The notes under the pieces: generated by a model | The model's input: the letters and a program-made list of their open reading frames with translations, nothing else | Database searches by the model: none | Told to the model about the DNA's origin: nothing | Shown: one piece after another, positions 9,661 through 21,719 of the stretch | Numbering within the stretch: the stretch's first letter is position 1 | Layout: each line of letters begins with the position of its first letter | Source of the DNA: Isochrysis galbana | Lineage: Eukaryota; Haptophyta; Isochrysidales; Isochrysidaceae | NCBI GenBank assembly: GCA_018136815.1 | Contig: CM030934.1 | Location: forward strand, 1,520,979-1,584,978 | Length of the DNA stretch: 64,000 nucleotides | Direction of reading: 5' to 3' | Position numbers and translations under genes: made by a program

Positions 9661-10200
9661 CAGTGTTTTTTTATAAGGGGTAAAAAATGACCATCTCAGA
9701 ATTGAGGAAATTTAAGGATTTTTTTCGGGAGAAAGTTCCCAATACACCCAATTAGCACATATCCGGGGCCCATTAGGCCGCCAGGCACCATATTGACAGA
9801 TGACACCCTTGCAGCTACGCCAATCGCCCAAACTGTCCGCGCGCACCGCGTCGAAATCGGCCACGCCCCCGGATTCAACGCTAGCGTCCGCCGGTGCCGA
9901 GATACGCGCGAGTACCCAGCTTTGAGCGGTCACCGAGCGCGCTGCCGGCTGTTTGGGGTTGATCCAGTTGTATGGTATGACCCACCAGGCACCATATCGA
10001 CAGATGACCTCTCCGTCTCTCGCGACGTGTTTGAGTTATCGGTGATTTGGGGTCGCGGTTGCTTGATAATTTGCTTGGTTTGGGTGAATGATTCCGGTGT
10101 TCGTGAGTCGGTGTATCCTGTTGTTTTTCAGCACCGTTGTCCGTCGTTGTTCGCTGCGTCGCTGCACTCAAGCAGCCTAGGCTCCCTCCCTGAGGGAAGA
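9651..10200. repeat. Repeat R3 end and a 203-bp spaced direct repeat
   Basis: 'tagggcggtcaaacagtg' at about 9651 recurs at 37834 and, reversed, near 23545-23560, suggesting a terminus of another transposon family. Downstream, 'ccaggcaccatat.gacagatgac' occurs at 9781 and again at 9984. No gene is supported. Confidence 0.55.
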
Positions 10201-10617
10201 GTTCTTCGTAGGTCTAACAATCTCTTAAAACCCAACACACTAGGGCCGCTAGGAGCGCCTCGCCGCCCCACCGCCCTTCGTTCGCCGTTCGTTCCCCGTC
10301 CAGACACCCAAATGGGGATGCCCGACCCCATCCAGAATTTCATTCACCCGACTCCCGGCGGGGAGGAGGGCCAAGGCGCCGCGCTAACCGCCGGTGCCGC
10401 TCGCGACGGAGTGGCCCAGAGCCCTCCGGCTCCGCTCGACTCGACACCTTAGGAGCAATTCTACATCCAGGCGTCCGAACGAGCGCATGACCACGTCAAG
10501 CGTACCAATGGCATCGCGGCCGGGCGCAAGCGAATCGAGGAGTTCCTGCGGTGCGAGGGGCGGTGGTGGGTCAGTGCCGGTGTGTGCCACCCTTAAGAAC
10601 CCGCGTGCCACCTACCA

Positions 10618-10976
10618 GTGACCCCCCACCCTGCTCGCGAGAGCTCTAGGCTCTGCATGGCCACCATCTCCAGGCCATTCTTCGGCCGATCGAGGGCGAT
10701 CGGACGTCGCGGAAGCTCCGCGTTTCTAATAGTGATGCGCCCCACATTCACCACTCTGATTCCCTCCCGTGAGCGAACCCCTCAATCTCCCAAAATAGCC
10801 CGCCACGCGCGGGGGAAGGGAGGGGAGTCACTCACCGACGCCATTGCCCTTCGTGGGGCGGGAGGGGGTCGTTCGGAGGGGGGAGGGAGTCGCCGGGGCA
10901 GGTAGGGGGGGACCCTAAGGAATCCTTGGACACCCAGGGGAGGTGGGAAATAGTGGTTAAAATGAGTGAGTGACCG
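10618..10976 (+). repeat. Dispersed repeat R2, copy 1
   Basis: A block of about 360 bp beginning 'gtgaccccccaccctgctcg' and ending 'atgagtgagtgaccg'. Near-identical copies lie at 22936-23323, partly at 23324-23530, and reversed at 36130-36425. All end in 'gtgagtgaccgggcta' or a close variant. Frames within it are incidental. Confidence 0.85.
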
Positions 10977-11479
10977 AGCTAACAGTGGACGAGCCATGCA
11001 CCAACTAGCACCAACCGCGCACACCTCCATCGCGGGGGAGGAGGAGGAGGGGCTCCGTTGCCGATACAAGTAGGTGGTACAAAAGATAGTCGAACGCGAA
11101 CGCAACTCAAACTTTTTGACCATTTGAACATGGTCAACTACCTACTACTACTACTCACTTGACCCCTCTAGAGGGAACATTGTGAAAAACTCTGACAATT
11201 TTCCTCGCGCCGCGTACACGCGGCGCTCAACACCTTGCGGCTGTGCCGCGAACACACCCAACTCAAGGCGCGCGACAATGAACACCCGTCAACTGCATAC
11301 TCACCCCCCCTAAATAAAAAGTGAACGCGCGTATTATTTTTACCAGCTATTTGTAAAGGCTACGGACCACAGCACTGAGGTTATACTCGCAAAACAAGAA
11401 AAAACTCTCAACGGAATCAAACGGCATTGGCAGCTTGCCCTCCCGCCGCCCGTGCTACAGGCGTCGCGAGGCCGATCCG
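10977..11479. other. Intergenic, upstream of the rhodanese-methyltransferase gene
   Basis: Contains a CTA trinucleotide run near 11140-11150 and AT-richer sequence to 11400. No transposon end or RNA gene was seen. It should contain the promoter of the plus-strand gene starting at 11480, but no core element can be pointed to. Confidence 0.35.
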
Positions 11480-12463
11480 ATGTGGTGGGTCTCCCATCTG
11501 TCTCTTATCGGTGCAGCTGGCCTGCTTCACTCACTGCCTGGGAACGGGCGCTCCTGGCTGTCTTTGCATGAGCCACCCGTGATCGTCGATCTGAGACCGC
11601 CAGAAGACTTCTGCTCTGGCCACCTAGAGGCTGCAGCCAACATTCCTCTCAGTGACCTGCGCCAGCGCCTCTTTGAGCTGCCTCCACCTGGCGAGTGGCC
11701 GCTCGGCCTCATTGGAGGAGAGGCGGAGCTTGAGGAGGCCAGGGCACTCTTGGAGCCTAAAGGGTGGACGCCGCAAATGATCAACTTGTCAGACTCTGCG
11801 GCCATAGCCAAGCTCGGGTATGTCACACGAGGCCCATCAGAGGCTCAGGCGTGGCGGCCGAACTCCTTCCTTGCCGCGGTCTTCCGCAGCATAGGAACCC
11901 TGCCCCACGAGGACGAGCCAGGTGCTGTCCTTGATCTTGGGTGTGGCTCGGGGCGTGATGCGGTCTACCTTGCAAAAGAGCTGCAAAGACGGGGTTGCAA
12001 ATGGCTAGTAACTGGAATCGACAACCATGAGGCAGCATTGCAGCGAGGCCGCGAGCTCGCTGAGAGTAACCACATCGAGACCACAAGTTGCAGCTTCGTG
12101 AATGCGGACCTTAGGCGTGGCGGCCTTGACGAAACTTTGGGGGCGGCTGGTCTACCACTTCGTCTGGTTCATGGATGCCGATTTCTTGATGTTGACTTGT
12201 TGTGCCGCATTCCACAGCTACTCGCACCGGATGGGCTCTTTGTGTGGAGCACTTTCCAGGATCCTTCGGACGATTCGCGACCGCTCGCGCCACCGTTCCG
12301 CACATCGCGCAGGTTGCGGCGTGGGCAGCTCGCAGCCATGCTCGGAGAAGACAGCCGTGGCAATGGCGGGCTTGAGGTGTTGTGCGACGTCGAGGGGGAG
12401 CTTCTCACTAGAGGCGAATGGGTTCCAGCCTCGTTTTTTGTGGCTCGACGACGAAGCACCTGA
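11480..12463 (+). CDS. Rhodanese-like domain fused to a SAM-dependent methyltransferase
   Basis: Single exon, 327 residues from ATG 11480. Residues about 20-105 have the rhodanese fold pattern ('PPVIVDLRPPEDFCSGHLEA', 'AANIPLSDL') but the catalytic loop reads PLGLIGGEAELEEA, with no active-site cysteine, so the domain is predicted inactive as a sulfurtransferase. Residues about 148-320 are a class I methyltransferase: motif I VLDLGCGSGRDAVYLA (150-165), an acidic motif II around 'VTGID', and 'SFVNADLRRG'. A bacterial-style rhodanese plus methyltransferase arrangement suggests possible acquisition by transfer, which is inference. Substrate is unknown. The first ATG was chosen because upstream in-frame codons lack ATG. 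Confidence 0.85.
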   Translation: MWWVSHLSLIGAAGLLHSLPGNGRSWLSLHEPPVIVDLRPPEDFCSGHLEAAANIPLSDLRQRLFELPPPGEWPLGLIGGEAELEEARALLEPKGWTPQMINLSDSAAIAKLGYVTRGPSEAQAWRPNSFLAAVFRSIGTLPHEDEPGAVLDLGCGSGRDAVYLAKELQRRGCKWLVTGIDNHEAALQRGRELAESNHIETTSCSFVNADLRRGGLDETLGAAGLPLRLVHGCRFLDVDLLCRIPQLLAPDGLFVWSTFQDPSDDSRPLAPPFRTSRRLRRGQLAAMLGEDSRGNGGLEVLCDVEGELLTRGEWVPASFFVARRRST

Positions 12464-12589
12464 CCTCAGAATTATCCGCGATGTCGTTCGAGGAGATGAT
12501 CTCACACGCCGCACTGTTGCTGGAAAAGAGACGAAAGGATTGCGTATGTTCATGTTGTTATGCGCGTCAGTTCTTGACATCGTAATGGT

Positions 12590-12680
12590 AATATACTAGT
12601 ACTACCTCTGTTCCAAGGGCAATTTCTTGATAGTGTTAAATCAGCTACTCTCACTAGCTATACGATCTAACACTAAACCC
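12590..12680 (+). repeat. Short Stowaway/mariner-type terminus
   Basis: 'tagtactacctctgttcca' at about 12595 matches the terminal inverted repeat of the element at 33449 except for single substitutions. A weak inverted pair 'gtgttaaatc' and 'gatctaacac' follows, so this may be a short MITE. Confidence 0.5.
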
Positions 12681-13330
12681 GGCCGCGCTTGCGACGTGTT
12701 TGACCGGTGAACACAACCGATACGCCCATCACTCGTCTCCCCGCCATGCCAGAAGCGTTCATTTAGGTCGCGTTCCTCGCCTGCTAGGTCTAGGTTTCCC
12801 TATCGCTGCTACGACACCGCCCTTATATCCCCTCCCTCCACCTCCTCCCTTACCCCCAATCATTCTTATTTCTTCGGTTTCCGGGGTCCGGCTCTGGTGC
12901 ACTACCAAGAGCCAAGAGCCTAGTTCGGAGTGAGGGTTCGGGGCGGGGGGCAGGCTTGTTGGATGTCATCATTTATCATCGCTAAACGCTAAACCCTCAG
13001 GTAAAACTCTCGTAAAAGAGAGAGAGAAGAGAGGGGACTACTTCATTGAGCCTTGCGGTCCTGCGGACTGCCGCGCCGACCGCCGATTTTACACCTCCAA
13101 GCCGTGCGCCAGGCGTATTTGCGGTTGCGGGATTGCGGGTGTGCAACATGCGCACCAGTGGACTCAATTCTAGTGTTATGTTTATGTTTGCATAATTAAT
13201 ACATTCGAGTATTATTGTAAACGGACCATGGCTCAACTTGATTTGTGTCCCATATTCGACGTAACGCCACCTTTTACCTGCGGACTAAGTATAATATGCA
13301 AATTTTCGCATTTCTTACCATTTTTGAATT
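12681..13330. other. Intergenic with a decayed S2-type repeat
   Basis: A pyrimidine-rich segment around 12800-12930 with 'ttcttcggtttccggggt' resembles blocks at 33110-33190 (minus-oriented S2 repeat family). The remainder, 13000-13330, is AT-richer and has no recognisable gene. Confidence 0.4.
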
Positions 13331-13399
13331 TTTGATCTGTGATATGCGTGATATGTGCTGTTGCTGTGTGTGACGGTCAAATTTTTGTCGCTTTTTTGG

Positions 13400-13580
13400 T
13401 GTTCAACTGCGTCGAGGACGTCGACGCGGACACCAAAAAGCTAGACGACAAAGAAGGATACACTAACGCGCAAGGACCCAAGCTAAAAACCGTCACGAAC
13501 GAAATTGGACTAACGGACGCGTACAACCTTGTTAACGGCCGGGCCAAAGGGGGCTTTACCAGGCTATCGGGGACACCAAA
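13400..13580 (+). pseudogene. LINE endonuclease-domain fragment
   Basis: The translation 'NCVEDVDADT', then 'LKTVTNEIGLTDAYNLVN' and 'KGGFTRLSGT' follows the pattern of the late APE-type endonuclease region of LINEs (asparagine of the GDFN block, then 'L.D.yR...P....fT'). It has no endonuclease N-terminal half and no RT, so it is a short relic. The junction at about 13580 passes directly into AT-rich sequence of different character. Confidence 0.6.
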
Positions 13581-13584
13581 TAAT

Positions 13585-13800
13585 ACCTGAGTTTAGCGAT
13601 AGTGATATTGTTGAAATACTGAAGGGAATGAACTCGGAGGGTTATGATATTACAACTCTACCGCAGTACGGCACATATGAGCACTATCTGTGGAAGGACT
13701 ACTATTGGCGAGAAAATACTTTACGCTCGACAAATGTACTGACAGATATGCGGTCTCTCATGGTTGGGATATTAGTCTGCTCCAACGACCTCCATCCTGG
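13585..13800 (+). pseudogene. AT-rich coding-like fragment of unknown origin
   Basis: A frame reading 'IPEFSDSDIVEILKGMN' and 'YGTYEHYLWKDYYWRENTL' continues in the frame next to the LINE fragment. Composition and residue use (many Y, E, D, N) differ from GC-rich neighbours. No family is recognised. It is bounded on the right by the reversed R5 end at 13862. Confidence 0.35.
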
Positions 13801-13861
13801 AGTAACCCTGCGAGGGCATGAGCGGCGATGCTGCTCGTCACCGCCAAACTGAAACTAGTCG

Positions 13862-14221
13862 TGGAATGGACATTTGATCGCTCAATTCGACTGATGCCCC
13901 ACAATTGACGGAACGACACCTCCCCTGCCCCTCCCTCACTGGTGCTCCTGGGCCTCAGGGGCCCCCACTCTGGCCACCTGTCTGCCTGTCGAATAGGGGG
14001 GGGGGGGGGGGTTGGAGCGATGGGCTGGCCACGACAGGCCAGGACGCGCGAGGCAGGCGAGCCTGCCATTGAGAGAGTGGGTCAGCAGTGCAGTGGGCTC
14101 CTAGCAGCAGCCATGAGGCATGCCAGGAGCATGGGTGGTTCCTCCCCCATGGCAGGGGAGGAGTGGAGAGAGGGGGGGGGGCTCGTGCCCCCCCATGGGC
14201 GAACTAAGTATAAACTTAGTT
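13862..14221 (+). repeat. R5 end followed by R1 copy 2 and TATA hairpin
   Basis: 13862-13920 is the reversed R5 terminus. R1 follows to a perfect inverted repeat AACTAAG-TATAAA-CTTAGTT at 14202-14221. The segment from 'gggtggttcctcccccatgg' to the hairpin is nearly the same as 56940-57029. No gene. Confidence 0.75.
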
Positions 14222-14494
14222 TTGGGGGTGGGAGGAGAGAGGGAGTGGGAACGAGGTGCGCTGCATGACCCTATCCTTTATAATGATATTTGTGCACGAG
14301 CCACCACAAAGTAGTTACGTATCCATAGACAGGCGGAAGGCGAGGAACAAAGGAAGAAAGGGATCGAGGGCTCTAGGGTCCGAGTGGGGGAGGCCAAAAG
14401 AATAAGCCGCCAAGCGATCTCAGCATAAATGCACAATGGAAGACTACAAAGGCGGGAAGAATGTTCTGCAAAATGGTGAAGACACATCGCATCC

Positions 14495-16594
14495 TCACAC
14501 ACACGGCATGATCAAGAAGCCCCAGGTGGGATACGCATATGGTACGCCAAAGTTTTGATGGCTCCTGTCTGACCACCACGGCAGAGCTTGCGGAAATTGA
14601 GACACAGGATATAGGCAAAGAGGGCCTCCAAAATGAGGCATCCGGCTCCTCATCGGAGCGCCAATGACGGGGGCGTCACCGATTCGCTGATTTTCAAGCC
14701 CAGGCCAAAATGATGGACGCGGTGGCGCTAAATTATCAAGTGAGTTGAGGCTAGAATAATTTGGAGCGGACGCTATGTGGGAGACATTCGATGCATGAAG
14801 CTCGGCATTGAGATTACCAGCGGCGTAACTGCGGCCCAGTACACCCGTGTCGTGGCTCGAAGGACGCAGACGATGTGCCGCCCATTTGGCCCGAAGGGCC
14901 CATAGTGAAGCCCTAATCGTTGGTCCATCGCTCTCGCTTTTTGCTGAACCCAGCGTCGCGGGCAGGTAAGGTAGTGTAGTGCTTCTTCTTGGCGGTTGCA
15001 TAGAAAATGCGCCCGTAGTGGCTGTAGAGCTTGCATGATATGAGGAAGCGCTGGGCAATGCACGGAACAAACGAACACTTCCACGGGTAACTTTCGAGTG
15101 AGGCGATCCATTTCCAGTCCTTTGATTGGACGACTCGAGAGAAGCATGTAGAGTCGACTTGTTGGGCGCTGGCGGCTTATAAGTAGCTTCAAAGCCTGTC
15201 TCCGTGGAGTTAAAAAGTGGTCCAGATGCTGCCTTGGCATCGCTTGCGCATGCCTGTCGCATAGCAACAACGGAATTTGCGGCATCTAATGCAGAAGCGG
15301 CTGCATCGGCTGCGGCAGTTTGGGCACAATTAGCAGCTGTACTGGCAGCAGCCGCGGAGACTGCCGCCCGTAAGACTTGCGCGTTAATGTCGATGGCATG
15401 AACGCCATGCGGTGCAAAGTCCAAGGTCCCAAGCCGCAAGCTGGGCATTGAGTGGGATCGAGGTAATGGCGAAGGTTTTGAAGGCGGTGTCAAAAAGCAT
15501 GCAGTTGCAGCTTGGCTGCGAGAAAGCTCCTCATCGCAAGGCTGTGGCGGTGAGTCGGCAGCCCTTCCGACCGTTGAACAATTTGCTCGAACAGAAGTCG
15601 ATAACGAGCCATCTGACCGTTGTTCACGAGATCCCGAGGACGCGAAGCTAGCCTCCCGCGAGCACTCAGCAATGGGCTCACAAGTGTGAACAAAGCTACA
15701 AGCAGAGGCCGGAATGCTGAGGTGCTCGTGGCCCGAAGAAGCGCACAGGTTACGCACAGGAGTCCTTGGGGTGCTCTGGATGGCCGAGATCGACGGGAGC
15801 TCACCATCCACTTCCATCTTCCCAGGAGGTAGTGCGCCCTCGCTAACACCTCGTTTGGGCGTTGTGGACAACGTAGCTATCGACTCCGTCAACGAAGATC
15901 TGGGGCTGCCTTCGCATGCTTCCATACTATTTGCCGACGAGAGATGCGTCATGACCTGGGGCGTAGTACATGATTGCTGTGAATCTCCAGTGGAATCCCC
16001 TGACCCACCCGTGACAAAGGGGCACTGAATTTCGTCTTCGAAGCCCGTCCTGAGAAATAGACTGTCCTCTTCCTCTGAACCCCGCCTAGCAAGCATGCTG
16101 GATGTGCGTTGAAGGTTTGAGAACAGGCTCTGGGCCCTTGGAAGATCTCTAGCCCAAGCTGGTTGCTCGGGCGTGTGAGGCCTTCTGCTCTCGGTGGCCC
16201 CTCCTGATACTGCCTGTACTGGCCATCCAGCTGCTTCTGCGATCTCCATCCACGCCGGCCGATGTGGGGCACTCTTCTCGGCAGAGGAGAAATCGAGCTG
16301 CTTGGCGATGGATTTCGCAGGTGGAGACTTGGGGGGCAGGCATCTCCACCCTGCACTGGAAGCGTGGCTCTCGTATGAGTACGCACTCCTGCACCGTTTG
16401 GTCTCATGCGCATGGCTCAATGAATGGCGTGCTGAGGGCTGACCAGAGAGTGGAGCCCACTCAGCGTGCGGTATCTGTGGGAGGTGCGAGGCTGCATTGA
16501 AAGAGGAGGACGGCGGGAAGACTCCTTCATATCGCGGAAAGTGCAGCCGGCGCGAGCTGCTCTCGAACGGGTTGCGCAGGGCCCAGTCCCCCAT
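14495..16594 (-). CDS. Long, serine/alanine-rich hypothetical protein
   Basis: An uninterrupted frame of 699 codons from ATG 16594 (MGDWALRNPF). It is rich in S, P, A, T and H with no hydrophobic core pattern, and is likely mostly disordered. An alanine-rich stretch near residues 410-460 (runs such as AAVSAAAASTAANCAQ) could form a helix or coiled coil. No catalytic motif or known domain was recognised. Its length in one frame argues for a real gene, though long antisense frames do occur in GC-rich DNA. No introns are needed. Confidence 0.55.
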   Translation of the reverse strand: MGDWALRNPFESSSRRLHFPRYEGVFPPSSSFNAASHLPQIPHAEWAPLSGQPSARHSLSHAHETKRCRSAYSYESHASSAGWRCLPPKSPPAKSIAKQLDFSSAEKSAPHRPAWMEIAEAAGWPVQAVSGGATESRRPHTPEQPAWARDLPRAQSLFSNLQRTSSMLARRGSEEEDSLFLRTGFEDEIQCPFVTGGSGDSTGDSQQSCTTPQVMTHLSSANSMEACEGSPRSSLTESIATLSTTPKRGVSEGALPPGKMEVDGELPSISAIQSTPRTPVRNLCASSGHEHLSIPASACSFVHTCEPIAECSREASFASSGSREQRSDGSLSTSVRANCSTVGRAADSPPQPCDEELSRSQAATACFLTPPSKPSPLPRSHSMPSLRLGTLDFAPHGVHAIDINAQVLRAAVSAAAASTAANCAQTAAADAAASALDAANSVVAMRQACASDAKAASGPLFNSTETGFEATYKPPAPNKSTLHASLESSNQRTGNGSPHSKVTRGSVRLFRALPSASSYHASSTATTGAFSMQPPRRSTTLPYLPATLGSAKSESDGPTIRASLWALRAKWAAHRLRPSSHDTGVLGRSYAAGNLNAELHASNVSHIASAPNYSSLNSLDNLAPPRPSFWPGLENQRIGDAPVIGAPMRSRMPHFGGPLCLYPVSQFPQALPWWSDRSHQNFGVPYAYPTWGFLIMPCV

Positions 16595-17008
16595 CGGAGG
16601 GGAGACGCTCGAGGTGCGGCTGGCGCGCTGTTTCGCGCCAAACTCACTCCGACAGGAAGGGCGCGAGGAGTACTACTACTAATTTTTTTTAAAAAGGTGA
16701 AAGGTCCCGCCGGCCCCGCCTAGGGGTAGGCCAGGATATCCGAGATATCCATCGGGATATTTGGGCGGATATGCTGGAAATGGATATCTCTGGATAGATG
16801 TGGGATATTTGGGCGCTGTGAGCGTGCGGTGCCCAAAAACAAAACTCGCATTCGGCGCGTCGCCGCAGAGCCGCTGTACCCCTGCGGCGCTCATGATTGG
16901 GAGGTGACAAATCAAGCGAATACGTAATAAACAATGTTGTTACTGTAATAGTAATTTCCCATCTCACCACCGAGAGCGCCACCCCGCTCCTTGTTGCCAC
17001 CCACCACC
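16595..17008. other. Intergenic with a hAT-like terminus
   Basis: From 16717 'cgcctaggggtaggccagga' is followed by repeated 'gatatcc' and 'gatatttgg' words to about 16812. This resembles termini at 20763, 22910, 35750, 41228 and 52201 (tagg-ccaggcca plus an A/T-rich word repeated internally). The rest has no feature. Confidence 0.45.
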
Positions 17009-17468
17009 ATGCCACGAGGTGAGCTGCCGCTCTTGCACCTGCCCTGACGCTAGAGCGCCACCCACTCACCTGTGCCTATGCCCATCTCCTTGCGCAGGTC
17101 CACGCCGCTCGCGCCGCTCCGCACCGCGCAGGAACGCCGACAATTCTGTCGGCGACAACCCTGCGCGTGTGAGCGCCGAACGCACGCAGAGCGACTCATC
17201 GACAGAGCGCGGCGAAGAGACCGCCGAGGAGGCGTCGGGCGCGAGGGCCGGGAACGAGGAGGGGGTGCCCGACGAGAGCGACCGCGACGCCACTTCCATG
17301 GTCTCCCCCAGCCTCAAGGTGGGCACGCGCGTGATGCACCACCTGCACGGCAACGGCGTCATCACCTCCCTCGGCCAGGGCACGCTTCACGGCATGAACA
17401 TGGTGGAGCTGGAGTTCGCAGCGGACAACAAGCTCAAGCGTCGATACCCTCTAACCCCTGCTAGTTAA
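17009..17468 (+). CDS. Small two-exon protein with a conserved C-terminal HGNG-type domain
   Basis: ATG at 17009 gives MPR, then a GT-AG intron at 17019-17097 joins in frame to GPRRSRRSAPRRN. After a charged linker, residues near the C-terminus read 'LKVGTRVMHHLHGNGVITSL' and 'LHGMNMVELEFAADNKLKRR'. This resembles the small beta-rich 'vGtrV.H..hG.GvV' domain seen in many protist multidomain proteins, where it is thought to bind partners or nucleic acid. The protein is only 126 residues. The domain looks complete except for its last strand, so the 3' end may be truncated or continue in a further exon. Function is unknown. Confidence 0.6.
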
Positions 17469-17976
17469 CAAAACAAGTTCACCAGAGAGCACTAACAGGT
17501 TCCCAAAAAACCTACCAGTTGATGGTATTCCCTAGCCTTGCTGTACTACCGTCTACGGTTCATCATGATATTATGATGGGGAGTGGGAGGGCGGTCAAGT
17601 TTGAGGCGCGACCTGAAGGGTGGTCAAATGTGAGGCGCGATCTGCAGAGCAGAGAGCAGCGATAGCAAGAAGTGATACAAAACAAGCAACACTCTCAACC
17701 CAAACTCGGAAGACAACACACATAACACCCACTATTGTGCGCATCGCACGACCACATGTCCGCCTAGCTGAGTTCGGCAATTTGTTGACGTGTGGCTCGG
17801 TGAGGCCACAGCTCGCAGCGTACATAATGCATAGATCGGAAGACGGCTAGACCACAGCGCACAGCTTGTAGTGCGGCGCGAGGCGACCGTTGGTGCCGCA
17901 CTGATGGACATAGCTCAATGTCGACATGCATGGCATACAATAGCGACAGCTTACGGCTCAAATCCCCTCATTGAAT
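17469..17976. other. Intergenic, convergent gap before ARF
   Basis: Between the stop of the 17.0-kb gene and the stop of the minus-strand ARF gene. Only short frames are present; it presumably holds both 3' UTRs. No terminator-like or repeat structure was seen. Confidence 0.4.
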
Positions 17977-19240
<1,264 letters not shown>

Positions 19241-19549
19241 TCCGGAGTGCACGGTGCTGGCGTCAGCATACCGGTAGGGGAGGGCATGTGCGCACCTATT
19301 GATCGAGACAACGGCCGGCGGCGGCGAGCCCTCTTTCTTTCTGTGCTAGAGTGCTAGAGTACTCCTAGCTCCTAGAGTAGGGAATTCTAATCCCGCAGTA
19401 CACTCCTAGAGTACTCCGGGGGTAGCCAACTCCTGGCGCGTGCCCAACCCCTGGCACAGGCGTCCTTCGTGGCCCAGTCTCCCCAGCCGCTTTGGGTACG
19501 GCTCAGGTGAGCCGGCGCCAGCTAGAGGCACCACCAGCGCCCACTCGGT

Positions 19550-20690
19550 CGCCATGGCGTCGCAGAACTCGCCCGCTGAGTCGCCGGGCCAGGCGCGCGC
19601 GTCGGCACGCAACACTGACGAAAACGTCCTTCGAGACGAGGAGGGGCCAAGGGGGTCGCGCAGCGGGCGTCCCAGGCGACGGGCAAGCGGCCAAGGATCA
19701 TACACAGACGGTGGGCGCGCCCCACCGCCCCACCGTCGGAAGATACGAAGCAGCAGGCTCTACACGCCATATGCTGCTGGTACCAACCGCGCGCCGACCA
19801 CTCGAAGCGCAAGACGAAGGCGCAATGGGCGAGCGCTTTTGGGATAGACAGGCAGCGCTTCACATACTGGGAGAAGCACATGGGCGAGGAGACCCTCGAC
19901 CGCATGCATCATACGCCGAGGCGTCGTACCTTTGCCACGTGTTCCTGGTTCCTGGGGAAGAAAAGAGCGACGGAGAGGGAGAGGGAGAGGGGGAGGCCAA
20001 CAACCCCGATTCGCCGAGGCATCCGCCAACCGACGAGGGCGAGCTCTACGGATACAAGCTGGAGGAGCTGAAGAAGCGTTTGCAGCTTGGCTGCACCCGC
20101 ATAGGTGATGGCCGCGAGTATGGCGCCGGCCGCACGCGTGGTATGTACCGTGAGGGAGTGAAGTGGGCGGCGAGGGAGATGGTTGCAGGTTGCAGGGGGG
20201 CTGCCCATGGATGGCCGGAAGGAGGCTGCGCGTGTTCTGCAGCAAAGGCTGGGGATTAGGGTGTCATACTGGCCGCTGAATGCAGCGGCCACGCAGGCCA
20301 AGGCAATGGCGGCAGTGGAAGGGGACGAAGACAAGGCGGCGTTCGTGGTGAGTCCCATCGTGTCATGTAGGTAGGAAGTGCCTGTTGCCATGGGAGGCTC
20401 GCAAGCGTTTGTACATGTGGGCATCCGCACTGCGCGCAATGGACGTGCGCGTGTGCCGCCCCCTTGTCATTGGCACGGTGAACATGCTCATTAAGGACAC
20501 GGAGGTCGCGGAGTTGTTTCGGCACAGGTCAGTCCAATCTGAGTGGAATGCTCGTTTCAAGAAACAGGTTGAAATCTCTGAAGGGAAAGTGAAGCGCATC
20601 GAGATCGACAGAAAGAGAAAGAGGTGGTGCACGTCGGCGAATGTCGAGCTTCCCATGTGGCAGAAGATCGCGCATAACCGCGCCACTTGA
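19550..20690 (+). pseudogene. Decayed coding region spread over three frames, probably transposon-derived
   Basis: Coding-like peptides appear successively in different frames: 'TKAQWASAFGIDRQRFTYWE' near 19820-19880, 'YGYKLEELKKRLQLGCTR' near 20050-20110, and 'VRVCRPLVIGTVNMLIKDTE' with a highly charged tail (20385-20690). None carries a domain I can name. The frame changes and the nearby 'ctagagtactcctag' palindromes (19358-19415) suggest a decayed mobile element. It is followed by a hAT-like end at 20763. Confidence 0.4.
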
Positions 20691-20762
20691 CGAGGTAGCA
20701 GCGTAGCAGCGATTATCTCCCCGGCCCTTGCGATCCAGAAGGGACTCCACAATGAACTCATC

Positions 20763-20900
20763 TAGGGGTTGGCCAAAATATGTAGGAAAATGAGCCCAAA
20801 TATGTTGCAAAAATATGTCAAAAATATCAAAAAAGCCACCCAAATATGTTGTAAATATCACGTTATACGACGCTATGCCACGTATCACGTTCTAAAAATA
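20763..20900 (+). repeat. hAT-like terminus with AAATATG subterminal words
   Basis: 'taggggttggccaaaatatg' is followed by repeated 'ccaaatatg', 'aaaatatg' words. Similar termini lie at 22865-22916 (reversed), 35750-35860 and 41228-41275. Target duplications could not be matched between 20763 and 22916, so these are not shown to be two ends of one element. Confidence 0.5.
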
Positions 20901-20934
20901 ACGCTATGCTACACGCAACACGGAGCTATACACG

Positions 20935-21165
<231 letters not shown>

Positions 21166-21265
21166 CAATCAAGTTACTCAGGCGCAGGCTTCCTGCCCCT
21201 TACGCTTGTTGCGATGTTGCGATTGTTGTATCGCAGCATGCTGATGAGAGACTGAAACCCCAAGT

Positions 21266-21628
21266 TTGGTTTTTTTTTCGACTGATGCCCCAATTATTGG
21301 GCTCCAAAAAACTTTTGGGCGAGGGCGTTTTTGCGATTTCTTCGAAGAAGACTACGACGTCTTCCCATTGGCTAGCCTGTTGGGTGGCCTCGCGTTCTGG
21401 TTACTGCTTCCAAGCGCACTCATCGGTATCTTGGAGTTGTCGTGGAAGGGCAACTTGAAGAGGGCCGGTATTGCGATCGGGGTGCTCTTTGTGCTTTGTA
21501 TCCTTGTCCTGCTGACGTTATGGAAGACGAAAATTTTCCGCTTTTACAAGACGAACAAGATGAACCTGTCCCGGCAGGGGAAGGAGACATTGCAACAGGC
21601 TGCACAAAGACGCAGCAAGAGGACATAA
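21266..21628 (+). CDS. Possible two-helix membrane peptide
   Basis: A frame without an N-terminal ATG reads two strong hydrophobic segments, 'LASLLGGLAFWLLLPSALI' and 'AGIAIGVLFVLCILVLLTL', followed by a basic tail. It could be an exon or a remnant. Its first codons include 'ggctccaaaaaacttttgg', a motif that is also the core of the 228-bp tandem repeat at 22093. No family is recognised. Confidence 0.3.
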   Translation: MVFFSTDAPIIGLQKTFGRGRFCDFFEEDYDVFPLASLLGGLAFWLLLPSALIGILELSWKGNLKRAGIAIGVLFVLCILVLLTLWKTKIFRFYKTNKMNLSRQGKETLQQAAQRRSKRT

Positions 21629-21719
21629 AACCCGTCACGAAACACAAACACCCACAACAAACCACACACTACCCACACATCGCGACAAGTCCTAAAGATT
21701 TTTTCCCCCCCGCCCTCAG

